Positions 37,548 through 45,920 of a stretch of DNA of 64,000 nucleotides are shown here, in pieces. The notes beneath the pieces are model-generated. The model saw nothing but the letters and a program-made list of their open reading frames with translations, had not been told where the DNA came from and did no database searches. The DNA lies in NCBI RefSeq assembly GCF_030143245.1, contig NZ_JARJNS010000003.1:310001-374000 (forward strand). Direction: 5' to 3'. Position numbers and translations under genes: made by a program. Every line of letters starts with the position of its first letter. Within the stretch, counting starts at the first letter, position 1. This DNA comes from Rhabdaerophilum sp. SD176. Its GTDB lineage: Bacteria; Pseudomonadota; Alphaproteobacteria; Rhizobiales; Beijerinckiaceae.

Positions 37548-39407
37548 ATGGCCGATCCCAGCGCAGCCAGCGCCACGACCTCGACGCTTGTCTTTCTCGG
37601 TGCGGCCGTGGCGGCCGTGCCGCTGCTGCGGTTTGCCGGTCTTTCCGCCGTGCTCGGCTATCTGCTGGCCGGAATTGTCATCGGCCCGTCCGGTCTCGGG
37701 CTGTTCCGCTCGCCTGATGCGCTGCGCACGGTCGCCGAACTGGGCATCGTGATGTTCCTGTTCGTGATCGGGCTGGAACTGAAGCCCTCGAAGCTCGTCT
37801 CGATGCGGCGCGACATTCTCGGCCTCGGGCTGATGCAGGTGCTGGTGACTGGCATCGTGCTGGCTGTGTGCCTCTACCTGCTGGGCCTGCGGGACGCCGG
37901 CCTGCTGGCCATGGCCTTCGCTTTTGCACTCTCGGCCACGGCCATCGCCTTGCAGGTGCTCAACGAGCGCGGTGCCCTTGCCACGGCCTATGGCCAGAAA
38001 TCCTTCGCGGTCCTGCTCTTCCAGGATATGGCGATCGTACCTTTCATCGCGTTGATGCCGCTGCTGGCTGGCCTGCCCGGTGGCGGCGGGATGAGCCAGC
38101 ACCTTCCGGATATCGCGCTTGCCTTCGGTGCGCTCACAGCCCTGATCCTCGCCGGGCGCTACCTGCTCAATCCGTTTTTCCGGCTGCTTGCCCGCGCCGA
38201 TGCGCGCGAAGTCATGACCGCGGCCGCCCTGCTCGTCGTGCTGGGCGCGGCAGAGGCGATGCATGCGGTGGGCCTTTCGGCAGCGCTCGGCGCTTTCGTT
38301 GCCGGGCTGATGCTGGCCGAGAGCAACTTCCGCCACCAGCTGGAGGCGGATATCGAGCCCTTCCGGGGCCTGCTGCTCGGGCTCTTCTTCATGAGCGTGG
38401 GCATGAGCATCGACGGCAAGGTCGTGATGGGCAGCCTCGCCTTCGTCCTCGGAACGGCGGTGCTGGTCATGAGCCTCAAGGCCGCGCTGACCTATGCCCT
38501 TTTGCGCATCTATCGCCAGCCGGTCGCCGATGCTGTCCGCGCCTCGGTCCTGCTCTCGACGATCGGGGAGTTTTCCTTCGTCATCATCCCGCTGGCGGGA
38601 ACGCTGGGCTTCATCGCTCCGCGCGAGGCGACACTTTATGCTGCAATCGCCGCGATCACGATGTTCCTCGGGCCTGTCCTTGTGAAGCTGGCCGAACCGG
38701 CTCTGGCGCGGTTTGCCGAAAGGCAGAAGCCGGACGAGACCTTGACCGAGGATTTCGACGGAGCCGGCGGCGAGGTTCTTGTTATCGGCTTCGGCCGGTT
38801 CGGGCAGGTCGCCAACCAGATGCTGCTGGCGGCCGAGCGCAATGTCACGGTCATTGACCGGAATATTGACCGGATCCGCGCGGCGGGCCGGTTCGGATTC
38901 AAGGTCTATTATGGAGATGGCCGGCGGCTCGATGTGCTCCGTGCCGCCGGAGCCGAGAAGGCTGCTGTGATCGCGATCTGCATCGACGACCGCGAGGCCG
39001 CCTCCACCATCGCGGAAATGGCAGTCCGGGCCTTCCCGCAGGCGAAGCTGGTTGTCCGCGCCTATGACCGTGTCCACGCTCTCGACCTGATGGAGCGGGG
39101 CGTCCGCAACCCGATCCGCGAGACCTTCGAGGGCGCGCTGAGCTTCGGGCGCACCGCGCTGATGGCGCTCGGCCTGTCCGAGGATGAATCCGAGGCGATC
39201 CGCGAGGATATCCGCCGGCGGGATGTCCAGCGCCTGCTGCGCCAGCGTGACGAAGGCATTCTCGGCGGCACCGACCTGCTGATCGGCGCGACACTCGCGC
39301 CCGAACCGCTTTCCGAACCGAAGCGCAAGGGCCGCGACCTGACGGCCCGGCCCAAGCCGGCCACGCCGGCAGCCCTCGGCGAGGGCGTGACTGGAGAATC
39401 CTCGTGA
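37548..39407 (+). CDS. KefB/CPA2-family potassium or sodium/proton antiporter with TrkA-N domain
   Basis: Inner-membrane antiporter of 619 residues. About 12 helices span residues 15-395 (LAGIVIGPSGLGLF, AFALSATAIALQVLNERGAL, LSAALGAFVAGLMLAES), followed by a TrkA-N/RCK Rossmann domain at about 405-530 (EVLVIGFGRFGQVANQML, and KVYYGDGRRLDVLRAAGAEK) and a short cytoplasmic tail. KefB/KefC efflux systems are gated by glutathione adducts, and the GFGRFG nucleotide motif is intact; a KefG/F partner is not adjacent. The TGA stop overlaps the GTG start of the MATE gene. Confidence 0.92.
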   Translation: MADPSAASATTSTLVFLGAAVAAVPLLRFAGLSAVLGYLLAGIVIGPSGLGLFRSPDALRTVAELGIVMFLFVIGLELKPSKLVSMRRDILGLGLMQVLVTGIVLAVCLYLLGLRDAGLLAMAFAFALSATAIALQVLNERGALATAYGQKSFAVLLFQDMAIVPFIALMPLLAGLPGGGGMSQHLPDIALAFGALTALILAGRYLLNPFFRLLARADAREVMTAAALLVVLGAAEAMHAVGLSAALGAFVAGLMLAESNFRHQLEADIEPFRGLLLGLFFMSVGMSIDGKVVMGSLAFVLGTAVLVMSLKAALTYALLRIYRQPVADAVRASVLLSTIGEFSFVIIPLAGTLGFIAPREATLYAAIAAITMFLGPVLVKLAEPALARFAERQKPDETLTEDFDGAGGEVLVIGFGRFGQVANQMLLAAERNVTVIDRNIDRIRAAGRFGFKVYYGDGRRLDVLRAAGAEKAAVIAICIDDREAASTIAEMAVRAFPQAKLVVRAYDRVHALDLMERGVRNPIRETFEGALSFGRTALMALGLSEDESEAIREDIRRRDVQRLLRQRDEGILGGTDLLIGATLAPEPLSEPKRKGRDLTARPKPATPAALGEGVTGESS

Positions 39408-40771
39408 ACGCACCGGCTGGAGGCGCCCCGCAGGCGCGGTTCACGCAAGGCTCGACCATGCGCCACGTCATCGAGATGACGGTGACCGGCGCGATCGGGC
39501 TGATGGCCATTTTCCTCGTCGATTTCCTGTCGCTCTTTTACGTGTCACGGCTGGATAACGACGAACTGACTGCCGGTGTCGGCTATGCGACGACCGTCCT
39601 CTTTGTCGCCATTTCCGTCAATATCGGCTCGATGATCGCCGGCACCGCGCTTGTTTCCCGCGCCATCGGTGCCGGCGATCCGGCCGTCTCGCGGCGAGTG
39701 GCGACCAATGCGCTCGTTCTGGCGAACCTCGTCGGCATTGCCATATCGCTGCTCCTGCTGGCCATCCTGCCGCAGGTGCTCGATCTGCTGGGCGCGAAGG
39801 GCGTTCCGCGTGATGTTGCGCATCGCTACCTCGTGATCACCCTGCCGGCGAATATCCTGATGGCGACGGGCATGATGCTGTCGGGCCTGCTCCGTGCTGT
39901 CGGCGATGCCCGGCGGGCGATGCAGGTGACCTTGTTCGGTGGCCTCGTGACGGCTGTCACCGATCCGCTGCTGATCTTCGTGGCGGGGCTGGGCACCGAT
40001 GGCGCCGCCTGGGCCACCGTCATTTCCCGCGTGGTCTTTACCCTTGTCGGCCTGCAGGGAGTTGTGCGCGTGCACCGGATGCTCGACCGGCCAACTTGGT
40101 CCGGCCTCCGGCGGGACTGGGACGGCTTTTTCGGCATTGCCGTTCCAGCCATCCTGACGAATGTCGCCACCCCGATCGGCGGCCTGCTCTATCTCCGCAT
40201 CCTCGCTCCGTTCGGTGCCGAGGCGGTTGCCGCCAACGCGATCCTCGACCGGCTGGTTCCGGTCGCGTTCGGCGCGGTCTTCGCGTTGTCGGGCTCCGTC
40301 GGGCCGATCCTCGGCCAGAATCTCGGCGCCAGCCGGTTCGACCGGCTGCGCATGGCCATGCGGGATGCATTTCTCTTCTGCGGGCTCTACACGCTCTGCG
40401 CGTGGTTCCTGCTGATCCTGCTGCGCAACCAGATTCCCCTCTTCTTCGGCGTCGACGGCGCGACGGCTCGGTATGTCGCCTATTTCTGCCTGGTCGGCGG
40501 GCTCGCATGGGTGTTTATCGGGCTGGTCCTCGTCGCCAATGCTGCGTTCAACAATCTCGGCTTCCCGCTCTATTCCACGGCCTTCAACTGGGGCCGTGCC
40601 ACGCTCGGCACGGTGCCACTGGCCTGGCTCGGTGCGCAATGGGGCGGGGTCGAGGGGGCGATGGTCGGTCTCGTCGCCGGTTCTCTTGTCTTCGGGATTG
40701 CCGCAGTCTGGGTCGTCTTCCGGGCGGTCGCCGGAATCGAGCGACGGGCAACCGGGACAAATTCCGCCTGA
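39404..40771 (+). CDS. MATE-family multidrug/toxin exporter
   Basis: Twelve-helix cation-antiporting exporter of 455 residues. Duplicated six-helix halves are visible, for example VDFLSLFYVSRLDNDELTAG near the start and AAWATVISRVVFTLVG and GPILGQNLGASRFDRLR in the middle. The GTG at 39404 overlaps the antiporter stop (GTGA), so the two transporters are co-translated; an internal ATG at 39458 is an alternative start. Substrate not predictable. Confidence 0.9.
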   Translation: MNAPAGGAPQARFTQGSTMRHVIEMTVTGAIGLMAIFLVDFLSLFYVSRLDNDELTAGVGYATTVLFVAISVNIGSMIAGTALVSRAIGAGDPAVSRRVATNALVLANLVGIAISLLLLAILPQVLDLLGAKGVPRDVAHRYLVITLPANILMATGMMLSGLLRAVGDARRAMQVTLFGGLVTAVTDPLLIFVAGLGTDGAAWATVISRVVFTLVGLQGVVRVHRMLDRPTWSGLRRDWDGFFGIAVPAILTNVATPIGGLLYLRILAPFGAEAVAANAILDRLVPVAFGAVFALSGSVGPILGQNLGASRFDRLRMAMRDAFLFCGLYTLCAWFLLILLRNQIPLFFGVDGATARYVAYFCLVGGLAWVFIGLVLVANAAFNNLGFPLYSTAFNWGRATLGTVPLAWLGAQWGGVEGAMVGLVAGSLVFGIAAVWVVFRAVAGIERRATGTNSA

Positions 40772-40841
40772 CAGCCCTGCCGCATTGCGGGGCCGCGCCT
40801 GACAGGTTAGGCTTGGGTCAGGCCGGGCAAGGGGAAGAGCC

Positions 40842-41651
40842 ATGATCAATCTGTTTGATATCATGCAGGGTGCGCAGGGCGGCAACGCCTACCAGAATCT
40901 GGCCAGCCAGTTCGGAATCGGCCCGCAGCAGGCCCAGCAGGCGGTCGAGGCCGTGCTGCCGGCCATTTCGCTCGGGCTGCAGCAGCAGGCCCAGACCATC
41001 GAGGGCTGGCAGAACATCCTCTCCACCCTCGGCCAGTCGCAGAACAGCGCCCAGTTCTACGATTCGGATGGCGACGGTATTCCCGATCATCTGGAAAAGG
41101 AGGGCACGAACGCGCTGGGCTCGATGTTCGGCGGCCCGGAAATGACGCAGGCCATCGCGCAGCAGGCGGCGCAATTCGCCGGTCTTCCCGCCACGATCAT
41201 GCAGCAGATGCTGCCCGTCATCACCGCGATGGTCATGGGTGGCCTGTTCAAGGGCGCGGCAAATTCGGGCCTCGGCGGCATCCTCGGCCAGATGATGCAG
41301 GGCGGCGCCGCACAAGGCGGGCTGGGTGGCATGCTCGGCGGTATGTTCGGCCAGGGCATGAACCAGAACAATCCGGGCAATGTCTTCGGCAACATGATGG
41401 GTGGAATGTTCGGCGGCCAGCAGCCCCAGCAGCCGGGCGGCCTTGGCGACATGTTCGGCAATATCCTCAACACGATGATGACGGGCGGACGCCCGCCTGA
41501 ACCGCCGCCCCAGGCCGATCCGCTCGGAGCCGGGCTGGACATGCTCAAGGGCATGTTCGAGACGGGCAAGCACGTGCAGTCAACGCAGATGGATGCGTGG
41601 CAGGAGATGTTCAGCCAGTTCTCCCGCCCAAGGGATGGTCAGTCTGGCTGA
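40842..41651 (+). CDS. DUF937 (YidB-like) protein with a calcium-binding-type motif
   Basis: A 269-residue protein. The N-terminal helical domain (FDIMQGAQGGNAYQNLASQF, then GIGPQQAQQAVEAVLPAISL) fits DUF937. Residues 74-85 read DSDGDGIPDHLE, the D-x-D-x-D-G pattern of thrombospondin type 3/EF-hand-like calcium sites. The middle is glycine- and methionine-rich (LGGMLGGMFGQGMNQN), the end proline-rich then helical. No signal peptide. GGGGAAGAG precedes the ATG. Function unknown. Confidence 0.85.
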   Translation: MINLFDIMQGAQGGNAYQNLASQFGIGPQQAQQAVEAVLPAISLGLQQQAQTIEGWQNILSTLGQSQNSAQFYDSDGDGIPDHLEKEGTNALGSMFGGPEMTQAIAQQAAQFAGLPATIMQQMLPVITAMVMGGLFKGAANSGLGGILGQMMQGGAAQGGLGGMLGGMFGQGMNQNNPGNVFGNMMGGMFGGQQPQQPGGLGDMFGNILNTMMTGGRPPEPPPQADPLGAGLDMLKGMFETGKHVQSTQMDAWQEMFSQFSRPRDGQSG

Positions 41652-41718
41652 TCCATCGCATTTTCAATAAATCCGACGGGCCATCTTCACGCGCTGTTGG
41701 CCTCGAAATCGTGGTGTT

Positions 41719-41735
41719 TTTTGCATCCTGCAAAA
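41719..41735. promoter_or_regulatory. Palindrome upstream of the four-repeat protein gene
   Basis: TTTTGCA (41719-41725) and TGCAAAA (41729-41735) are perfect seven-base arms three bases apart, and the half-site TTTTGCA recurs at 41768-41774. The 185-bp gap is markedly AT-rich for this genome. It looks like a regulator-binding region for the gene starting at 41838. Confidence 0.4.
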
Positions 41736-41837
41736 TTCCGCCTTTCGCTAAAATTGTGCGCTTCGCATTTTGCATTGATGCTTATGTTCTAAACTAATCA
41801 GGTTCCCGCAAGCAGGACGCTTGGACAGGGGAAACTG

Positions 41838-43637
41838 ATGATCCAGAATATCTCGTCAAATGCGGCCGTGAATCCGGCTGCGGCTCTGGCTGCCTCGGGG
41901 CAGCAGAACAACGCCGGCGGCAATGCCGCGGCGAAGCAGGAAAAAACCGTTACCAAGAAGGCTGTTCCCGCCCTTTCGGAACTGGACGCCAAGGCCTGGA
42001 TGCTGCGTCAGCAGGTCGGCGCCGCCTTGTATGACCGGTCCTTCACCCTTCGCGAGGGCGAGCGGGCACTCAAGCGCATGGAAGCCATCGAGGCCTATGC
42101 CAACGAGATCTTCGCGAAGGAAGGTGGTCCGACCGACCGTGATCTCCGCCGTCTCGCGAACAAGCTCAACAACGCCGACAAGCTGCTGGACCGCCTGTCA
42201 ACCAACGACCGCGGGATCAACCTGTCGAGCCTCGAAGGGATCGACGGGCGCGATATCGATGTCGTCCAGGCCAACCTGGCCGATCGCATCCGTCATGGCT
42301 TGAAGGATGGTTCGCTGACCGAGGACGAGGCCAAGGTTCTTGTTGCCCAGCAGGACCAGCTCGCCGAGCTCGAGACGAAGTTTCGCGAATCGGATGGGAA
42401 GCTGACGGCCGGCGAGATGAAGCAGGTGATGGATCAGCTGCGCAAATCGGCCGATGCGCTGAATCAGGCCCGGAACAACGGTGTCGGCGTCAATCTCGGG
42501 ACCTATTCCTATGCCGATGCTGTCAATGACCGTCAGGCCCAGCTCGACAAGATGCTGGCTGATGGCCTCAAGGCCGGCAGCCTGACCGAGACCGAAGCGG
42601 AAACGGTGCGCAACCAGTTCGCTGTCGTGAACGAGGAAGAAGCCGCTGCGCTGAAGAACGGCAAGGTCGACTGGCGCGAATGGGTCAACCTTTCGACCAG
42701 CATGAACGATGCCGAGATCCTGATCTACGATCTCCAGCGCAATGATGACGGCAAGCGGCTGGCCGACAGCTATGTCGATGTCGTCCACGTCGACAAGCGT
42801 CAGGCCCAGCAGCTCGAGGGCCTGACCCGCGGGATCGATAACGGCGCCCTGACCAACGAGGAGGCGATCAGCCTGCTCGACCTGCAGCAGGATATCCAGC
42901 GTTCGGAGAACAAGCTGGTCCGCGATGGGCTGACCCGTTCGGAATTCCTGCGCCTGCAGAACGAGATGAACGATTACTCGCTCGTCGCTGCCGATCTCCA
43001 GTCGAACAGCGACCGCTATGACGGCGTGACGCCGCGCATCACGGTGCCGCCGGTCCTGCCGCCCGTCACCGATCCGGTGACGCCGCCGGCCGGTCCGGCG
43101 CCGGTCGAGCCGGCTGCCCCGGCTGTCGTGGCGGTAGACCCGGCCCCGGAAGCGCCCGTGGCCCCGCCGGTGATCCCGAACGAGGCGCCGCCGGCGACGG
43201 GCAACACCGACACGGCCGCCCCGGAAACGGATGAAGCCGAGGCCTCCGCAACGCCGGCTGCGACGAAGGGCGATGAGTCCCTGCTTTCAGCCGGTGCCCA
43301 GGAAGCCCTGAAGCGCGCCGCCAGCTCGTATGGCGAGATCCGCGACCGCTTCGCGGAGTTCATGACCAAGGCCATGGCGGACTCCGATCGGCGGGTGATT
43401 GACCGTGTCTCCGAGTACCTGGACAAGGCAGCGGAGCGCCGCAAGGAAGAAGGTGAGCGCGTTGAAAACGCGTCCGATGACCGGAAGGTCGGGGTGTTCG
43501 GCAAGTCCATGCCGGACAGCGACACCGCATTCGGGCCTGGCGAGCGTGGTCGTGACGTGGCTGCCGAAGCCAAGGTCGGTGCCTATCTTGCCGGCGTGAA
43601 GCCGACGGTCGTTACGGTCCAGGACAAGATCGTCTGA
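41838..43637 (+). CDS. Hypothetical protein with four ~70-residue helical repeats and a proline-rich hinge
   Basis: A 599-residue protein with no signal peptide or membrane helix. Four related modules, about 90 residues apart, occur at roughly 54-124, 144-214, 235-304 and 322-392. Each follows a pattern like G-x-L-T-x-x-E-A, a helix, then a second (D)G-x-L-T/D-x-x-E-x-x-x-L helix ending in N-x-A/S-x-x-I/L. Examples are LKDGSLTEDEAKVL with SDGKLTAGEMKQV, and IDNGALTNEEAISL with VRDGLTRSEFLRL. A proline/alanine hinge (about 400-470) leads to a charged helical end. The modules resemble short paired helix units in unnamed proteobacterial proteins. Function unknown. Confidence 0.85.
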   Translation: MIQNISSNAAVNPAAALAASGQQNNAGGNAAAKQEKTVTKKAVPALSELDAKAWMLRQQVGAALYDRSFTLREGERALKRMEAIEAYANEIFAKEGGPTDRDLRRLANKLNNADKLLDRLSTNDRGINLSSLEGIDGRDIDVVQANLADRIRHGLKDGSLTEDEAKVLVAQQDQLAELETKFRESDGKLTAGEMKQVMDQLRKSADALNQARNNGVGVNLGTYSYADAVNDRQAQLDKMLADGLKAGSLTETEAETVRNQFAVVNEEEAAALKNGKVDWREWVNLSTSMNDAEILIYDLQRNDDGKRLADSYVDVVHVDKRQAQQLEGLTRGIDNGALTNEEAISLLDLQQDIQRSENKLVRDGLTRSEFLRLQNEMNDYSLVAADLQSNSDRYDGVTPRITVPPVLPPVTDPVTPPAGPAPVEPAAPAVVAVDPAPEAPVAPPVIPNEAPPATGNTDTAAPETDEAEASATPAATKGDESLLSAGAQEALKRAASSYGEIRDRFAEFMTKAMADSDRRVIDRVSEYLDKAAERRKEEGERVENASDDRKVGVFGKSMPDSDTAFGPGERGRDVAAEAKVGAYLAGVKPTVVTVQDKIV

Positions 43638-43676
43638 TCAGGCCTTTGCCCGTTCGGCGAGGCTGACAACAAAATG

Positions 43677-43712
43677 AAACCGCCCGGTTGCGCTGCAACC
43701 GGGCGGTTTTTT
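43677..43712 (+). terminator. Strong intrinsic terminator
   Basis: Fifteen-base perfect stem from AAACCGCCCGGTTGC (43677-43691) to its complement (43695-43709) with a GCT loop and a T run to 43712. It ends the four-repeat gene. Confidence 0.95.
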
Positions 43713-43763
43713 CGTTCCGGCCTGTGGAGGGGAGAAACGGCCGGAGGCGAAGGGAAAGAGAGG

Positions 43764-43801
43764 GGGCCTGCCAAGGAACGGGGGAGAACGCCGGCAGGCC
43801 C
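43764..43801 (-). terminator. Probable terminator of the DUF1127 gene
   Basis: GGGCCTGCC (43764-43772) and GGCAGGCCC (43793-43801) are perfect nine-base arms around a 20-base loop, just past the stop of the DUF1127 gene on the minus strand. The tract that follows on that strand (CCTCTCTTTCCC) is pyrimidine-rich rather than pure T, so strength is uncertain. Confidence 0.45.
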
Positions 43802-43820
43802 AGTCGATCGCTTCAGGGCG

Positions 43821-44162
43821 TCAGGCGCAAAGCGCCGGCTCGGCGGAGGGGAGATTGCCGAGCCGGTCTTTGCTGACCGCCGTCGCCTTGGCAGGCGAAG
43901 GGCGGACCGCGCCATCCCGCCGGGTTGTGACATCACGCCCGGCTGCGATCAGGGAAAGGGAAACGGTGGGATCCGCGGCAAGCGATTCGGCAAGCGCTCC
44001 TCGAACATCGCCTCGTGTCAGGCCGATGTCTTTCAGCGCCCGCGCATCCCAGTTGAGAAGTTCCTTGGCCGCGCGACGGTTGGCCATGGCCGTGTGGAGT
44101 TGAACCACACCCTTGACCGCAGCGAGCAGCAGAGCCGTGATAAAACCCGGGACGATGGCCAT
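43821..44162 (-). CDS. DUF1127 (YjiS-like) protein
   Basis: A 113-residue protein with the DUF1127 core NRRAAKELLNWDARALKDIGLTRGDVRGAL at about residues 28-58, after a hydrophobic N-terminus (FITALLLAAVKGVVQL). The C-terminal half is an unconserved basic, alanine-rich extension. AAAGGAAC precedes the ATG at 44162. DUF1127 proteins are small arginine-rich proteins linked to RNA turnover, phosphate or stress responses. It is divergent from a LysR gene, a pairing seen with the VtlR/LsrB group. Confidence 0.88.
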   Translation of the reverse strand: MAIVPGFITALLLAAVKGVVQLHTAMANRRAAKELLNWDARALKDIGLTRGDVRGALAESLAADPTVSLSLIAAGRDVTTRRDGAVRPSPAKATAVSKDRLGNLPSAEPALCA

Positions 44163-44258
44163 GACATGTTCCTTTCGCGTTTGGCATCTTCTCGATGCAG
44201 GAGAGTTGGCCGGGTTTCCGAGGGGCCGGAAACCGTCTCTCCGATTGACAGGAATTTT

Positions 44259-44277
44259 ATACAAGACTCCCTTGTAT
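44259..44277. promoter_or_regulatory. Palindromic operator candidate in the DUF1127/LysR gap
   Basis: ATACAAG (44259-44265) and CTTGTAT (44271-44277) are perfect arms five bases apart. On the minus strand the right place for a DUF1127 promoter overlaps it (GTATAAAAT). Likely a regulator site. Confidence 0.5.
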
Positions 44278-44302
44278 TTCAGAAGCGAATGTTTTTTATC
44301 TA

Positions 44303-44323
44303 ATCATCAAGAATTCGAATGAT
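44303..44323. promoter_or_regulatory. T-N11-A LysR-box candidate
   Basis: ATCAT (44303-44307) and ATGAT (44319-44323) are separated by exactly 11 bases, the T-N11-A form typical of LysR-family binding sites. It lies between the divergent DUF1127 and LysR genes. Confidence 0.5.
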
Positions 44324-44426
44324 AACCGAGGAAGGGGCGCGGGCCAGCCGGCTGGCTCCCCGACCTCCGGAGACAGCCGCCCCCGGCGAGGGATCGCCGA
44401 CCGGATAATGCCGAAGGGAGATCCCG

Positions 44427-45320
44427 ATGCTGCCCGTGCTTGACAATGACCATCTCCGCACCCTGATCGCCATCGCCGAGACGGGCTCCTTCACCCGCGC
44501 GGCGGATATCGTCCACAAGACGCAGAGTGCGGTATCGATGCAGATCCGCCGGCTCGAGGAGCGCATCGGCCGCGACCTTTTCGAGAAGGAGGGGCGGGCC
44601 GCCCGGCTGACCGAAGATGGCGAGCGCCTGCTCGATTATGCCTACCGGATGATCCGCCTCAACGACGAGGCCGTGGCCTCGTTCCGCGGCGAGCGCCTCA
44701 CCGGCCGCGTGAAGCTCGGCGTGCCGGATGATTATGCGGAACGCTATCTGCCGCAGATTCTGGCACGCTTCACCGCCTCCAATCCCGGCATCGAGGTGCT
44801 CGTCGTCTGCGAACCCACGCCCTGCCTGATCGCCAATCTCCAGTCGATGGAGCTGGACATGGCCATCATCACTCATTCCGACAAGCGCGCCGTCGGCGAG
44901 ATCATCCGCGAGGAGCGTCTCCTCTGGGTCACATCGCAGCGGCACTGCACGCATGAAGCGCGGCCGGTGCCACTGGCGCTTGGCCGCGACACCTGCAACT
45001 GGCGCGAGGCGGCAGTCACCCGGCTCAAGCGCCGCAACGTGCCGCACCGCATCCTCTATACAAGCTGGAATTCGGCGGCGGTCGGCGCGGTCGTGCTGGC
45101 GGGCCTCTCGGTCAGTGTCCTGCCGGAAAGCGCCGTCCGTGCCGGCATGCGCGTGCTGACGGAGGCCGACGGTTTCCCCGATCTGCCGAGCGTGCAGATC
45201 GCGCTCGTCCGCAATGCTGCCTCGCGCGATCACGTCTCGAATGCGCTGGCTGACCATATCATGCAGAGCCTCGACAACCTCTCCATCGAGGGCAAGAACG
45301 CGATGCTCGCGGCCGAGTAA
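44427..45320 (+). CDS. LysR-family regulator (LrhA/VtlR-like)
   Basis: Regulator of 297 residues. The helix-turn-helix covers about 8-62 (LRTLIAIAETGSFTRAADIV, QSAVSMQIRRLEERIG). The effector domain includes LGVPDDYAERYLPQILARF and CEPTPCLIANLQSMELDMAI, a pattern of the LrhA/VtlR/LsrB group. Known VtlR of Brucella activates DUF1127 genes and a small RNA, which agrees with the divergent DUF1127 gene here. The ATG at 44427 follows AAGGGAG. The gap holds two palindromes described separately. Confidence 0.9.
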   Translation: MLPVLDNDHLRTLIAIAETGSFTRAADIVHKTQSAVSMQIRRLEERIGRDLFEKEGRAARLTEDGERLLDYAYRMIRLNDEAVASFRGERLTGRVKLGVPDDYAERYLPQILARFTASNPGIEVLVVCEPTPCLIANLQSMELDMAIITHSDKRAVGEIIREERLLWVTSQRHCTHEARPVPLALGRDTCNWREAAVTRLKRRNVPHRILYTSWNSAAVGAVVLAGLSVSVLPESAVRAGMRVLTEADGFPDLPSVQIALVRNAASRDHVSNALADHIMQSLDNLSIEGKNAMLAAE

Positions 45321-45365
45321 GGCTGGCATCGCTCTTGCTCGCCTTCCTGCCGGGGAGGGACTGTC

Positions 45366-45920
45366 ATGACCGCACCGCTGACCGTTGAATTCATCGCCGG
45401 CGGGCAGGGCGTCTGGGCCATAGACCGGGTCGTCCCAGTCCTTGGTGAGACCCTGCCGCCCGCCGCCTCCCTGTCGATCGTGCCCGCCGGCCAAACAGCA
45501 TCCGAGGCGGTCGCGTGGCGGCTCAAGGGCACCGTGTCGAATGCGCGTTATTCCCATCGCAGTGAACTGGCCGAACTCGCCATCCGCCAGGAAGGACTGG
45601 GCCGGTCCGCCTCGCGCCAGGCTGTGCTGATTCCCATCCGCAAATCAGCGGCCTGGTGGGCGCTGGCGCAGGATGAGCGCCGCGCGATCTTCGAGGAACA
45701 ATCGCGCCATATCCGGATTGGGATGGACTACTTGCCGGGCATCGCCCGCCGGCTGCATCACAGCCGGGATCTCGGCGAACCCTTTGATTTCCTCACGTGG
45801 TTCGAATTCGCCCCCGAGGAGGAAGAGGCCTTCGATACCATGCTCTCCCGCCTCCGGGAGACGGCGGAATGGGGCTTTGTCGAGCGGGAAGTCGAGATCC
45901 GCGTCAGCCGGGTTCAGTAG
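45366..45920 (+). CDS. cld: Chlorite dismutase family haem protein (short, dimeric type)
   Basis: A 184-residue cytoplasmic haem b protein of the short-subunit (dimeric) chlorite dismutase lineage known from Nitrobacter. The predicted proximal haem ligand is His115 (SRHIRIGMDYLP) and the distal catalytic Arg is Arg128 (GIARRLHH), with the 13-residue spacing of the Nitrobacter enzyme (H114/R127). AWWALAQDERRAIFEEQS and LGEPFDFLTWFEFAPEEE are family blocks. Chlorite breakdown to chloride and O2 is predicted; a peroxidase or detoxifying role is the alternative. No signal peptide. Its end overlaps the convergent gshA by seven bases. Confidence 0.88.
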   Translation: MTAPLTVEFIAGGQGVWAIDRVVPVLGETLPPAASLSIVPAGQTASEAVAWRLKGTVSNARYSHRSELAELAIRQEGLGRSASRQAVLIPIRKSAAWWALAQDERRAIFEEQSRHIRIGMDYLPGIARRLHHSRDLGEPFDFLTWFEFAPEEEEAFDTMLSRLRETAEWGFVEREVEIRVSRVQ

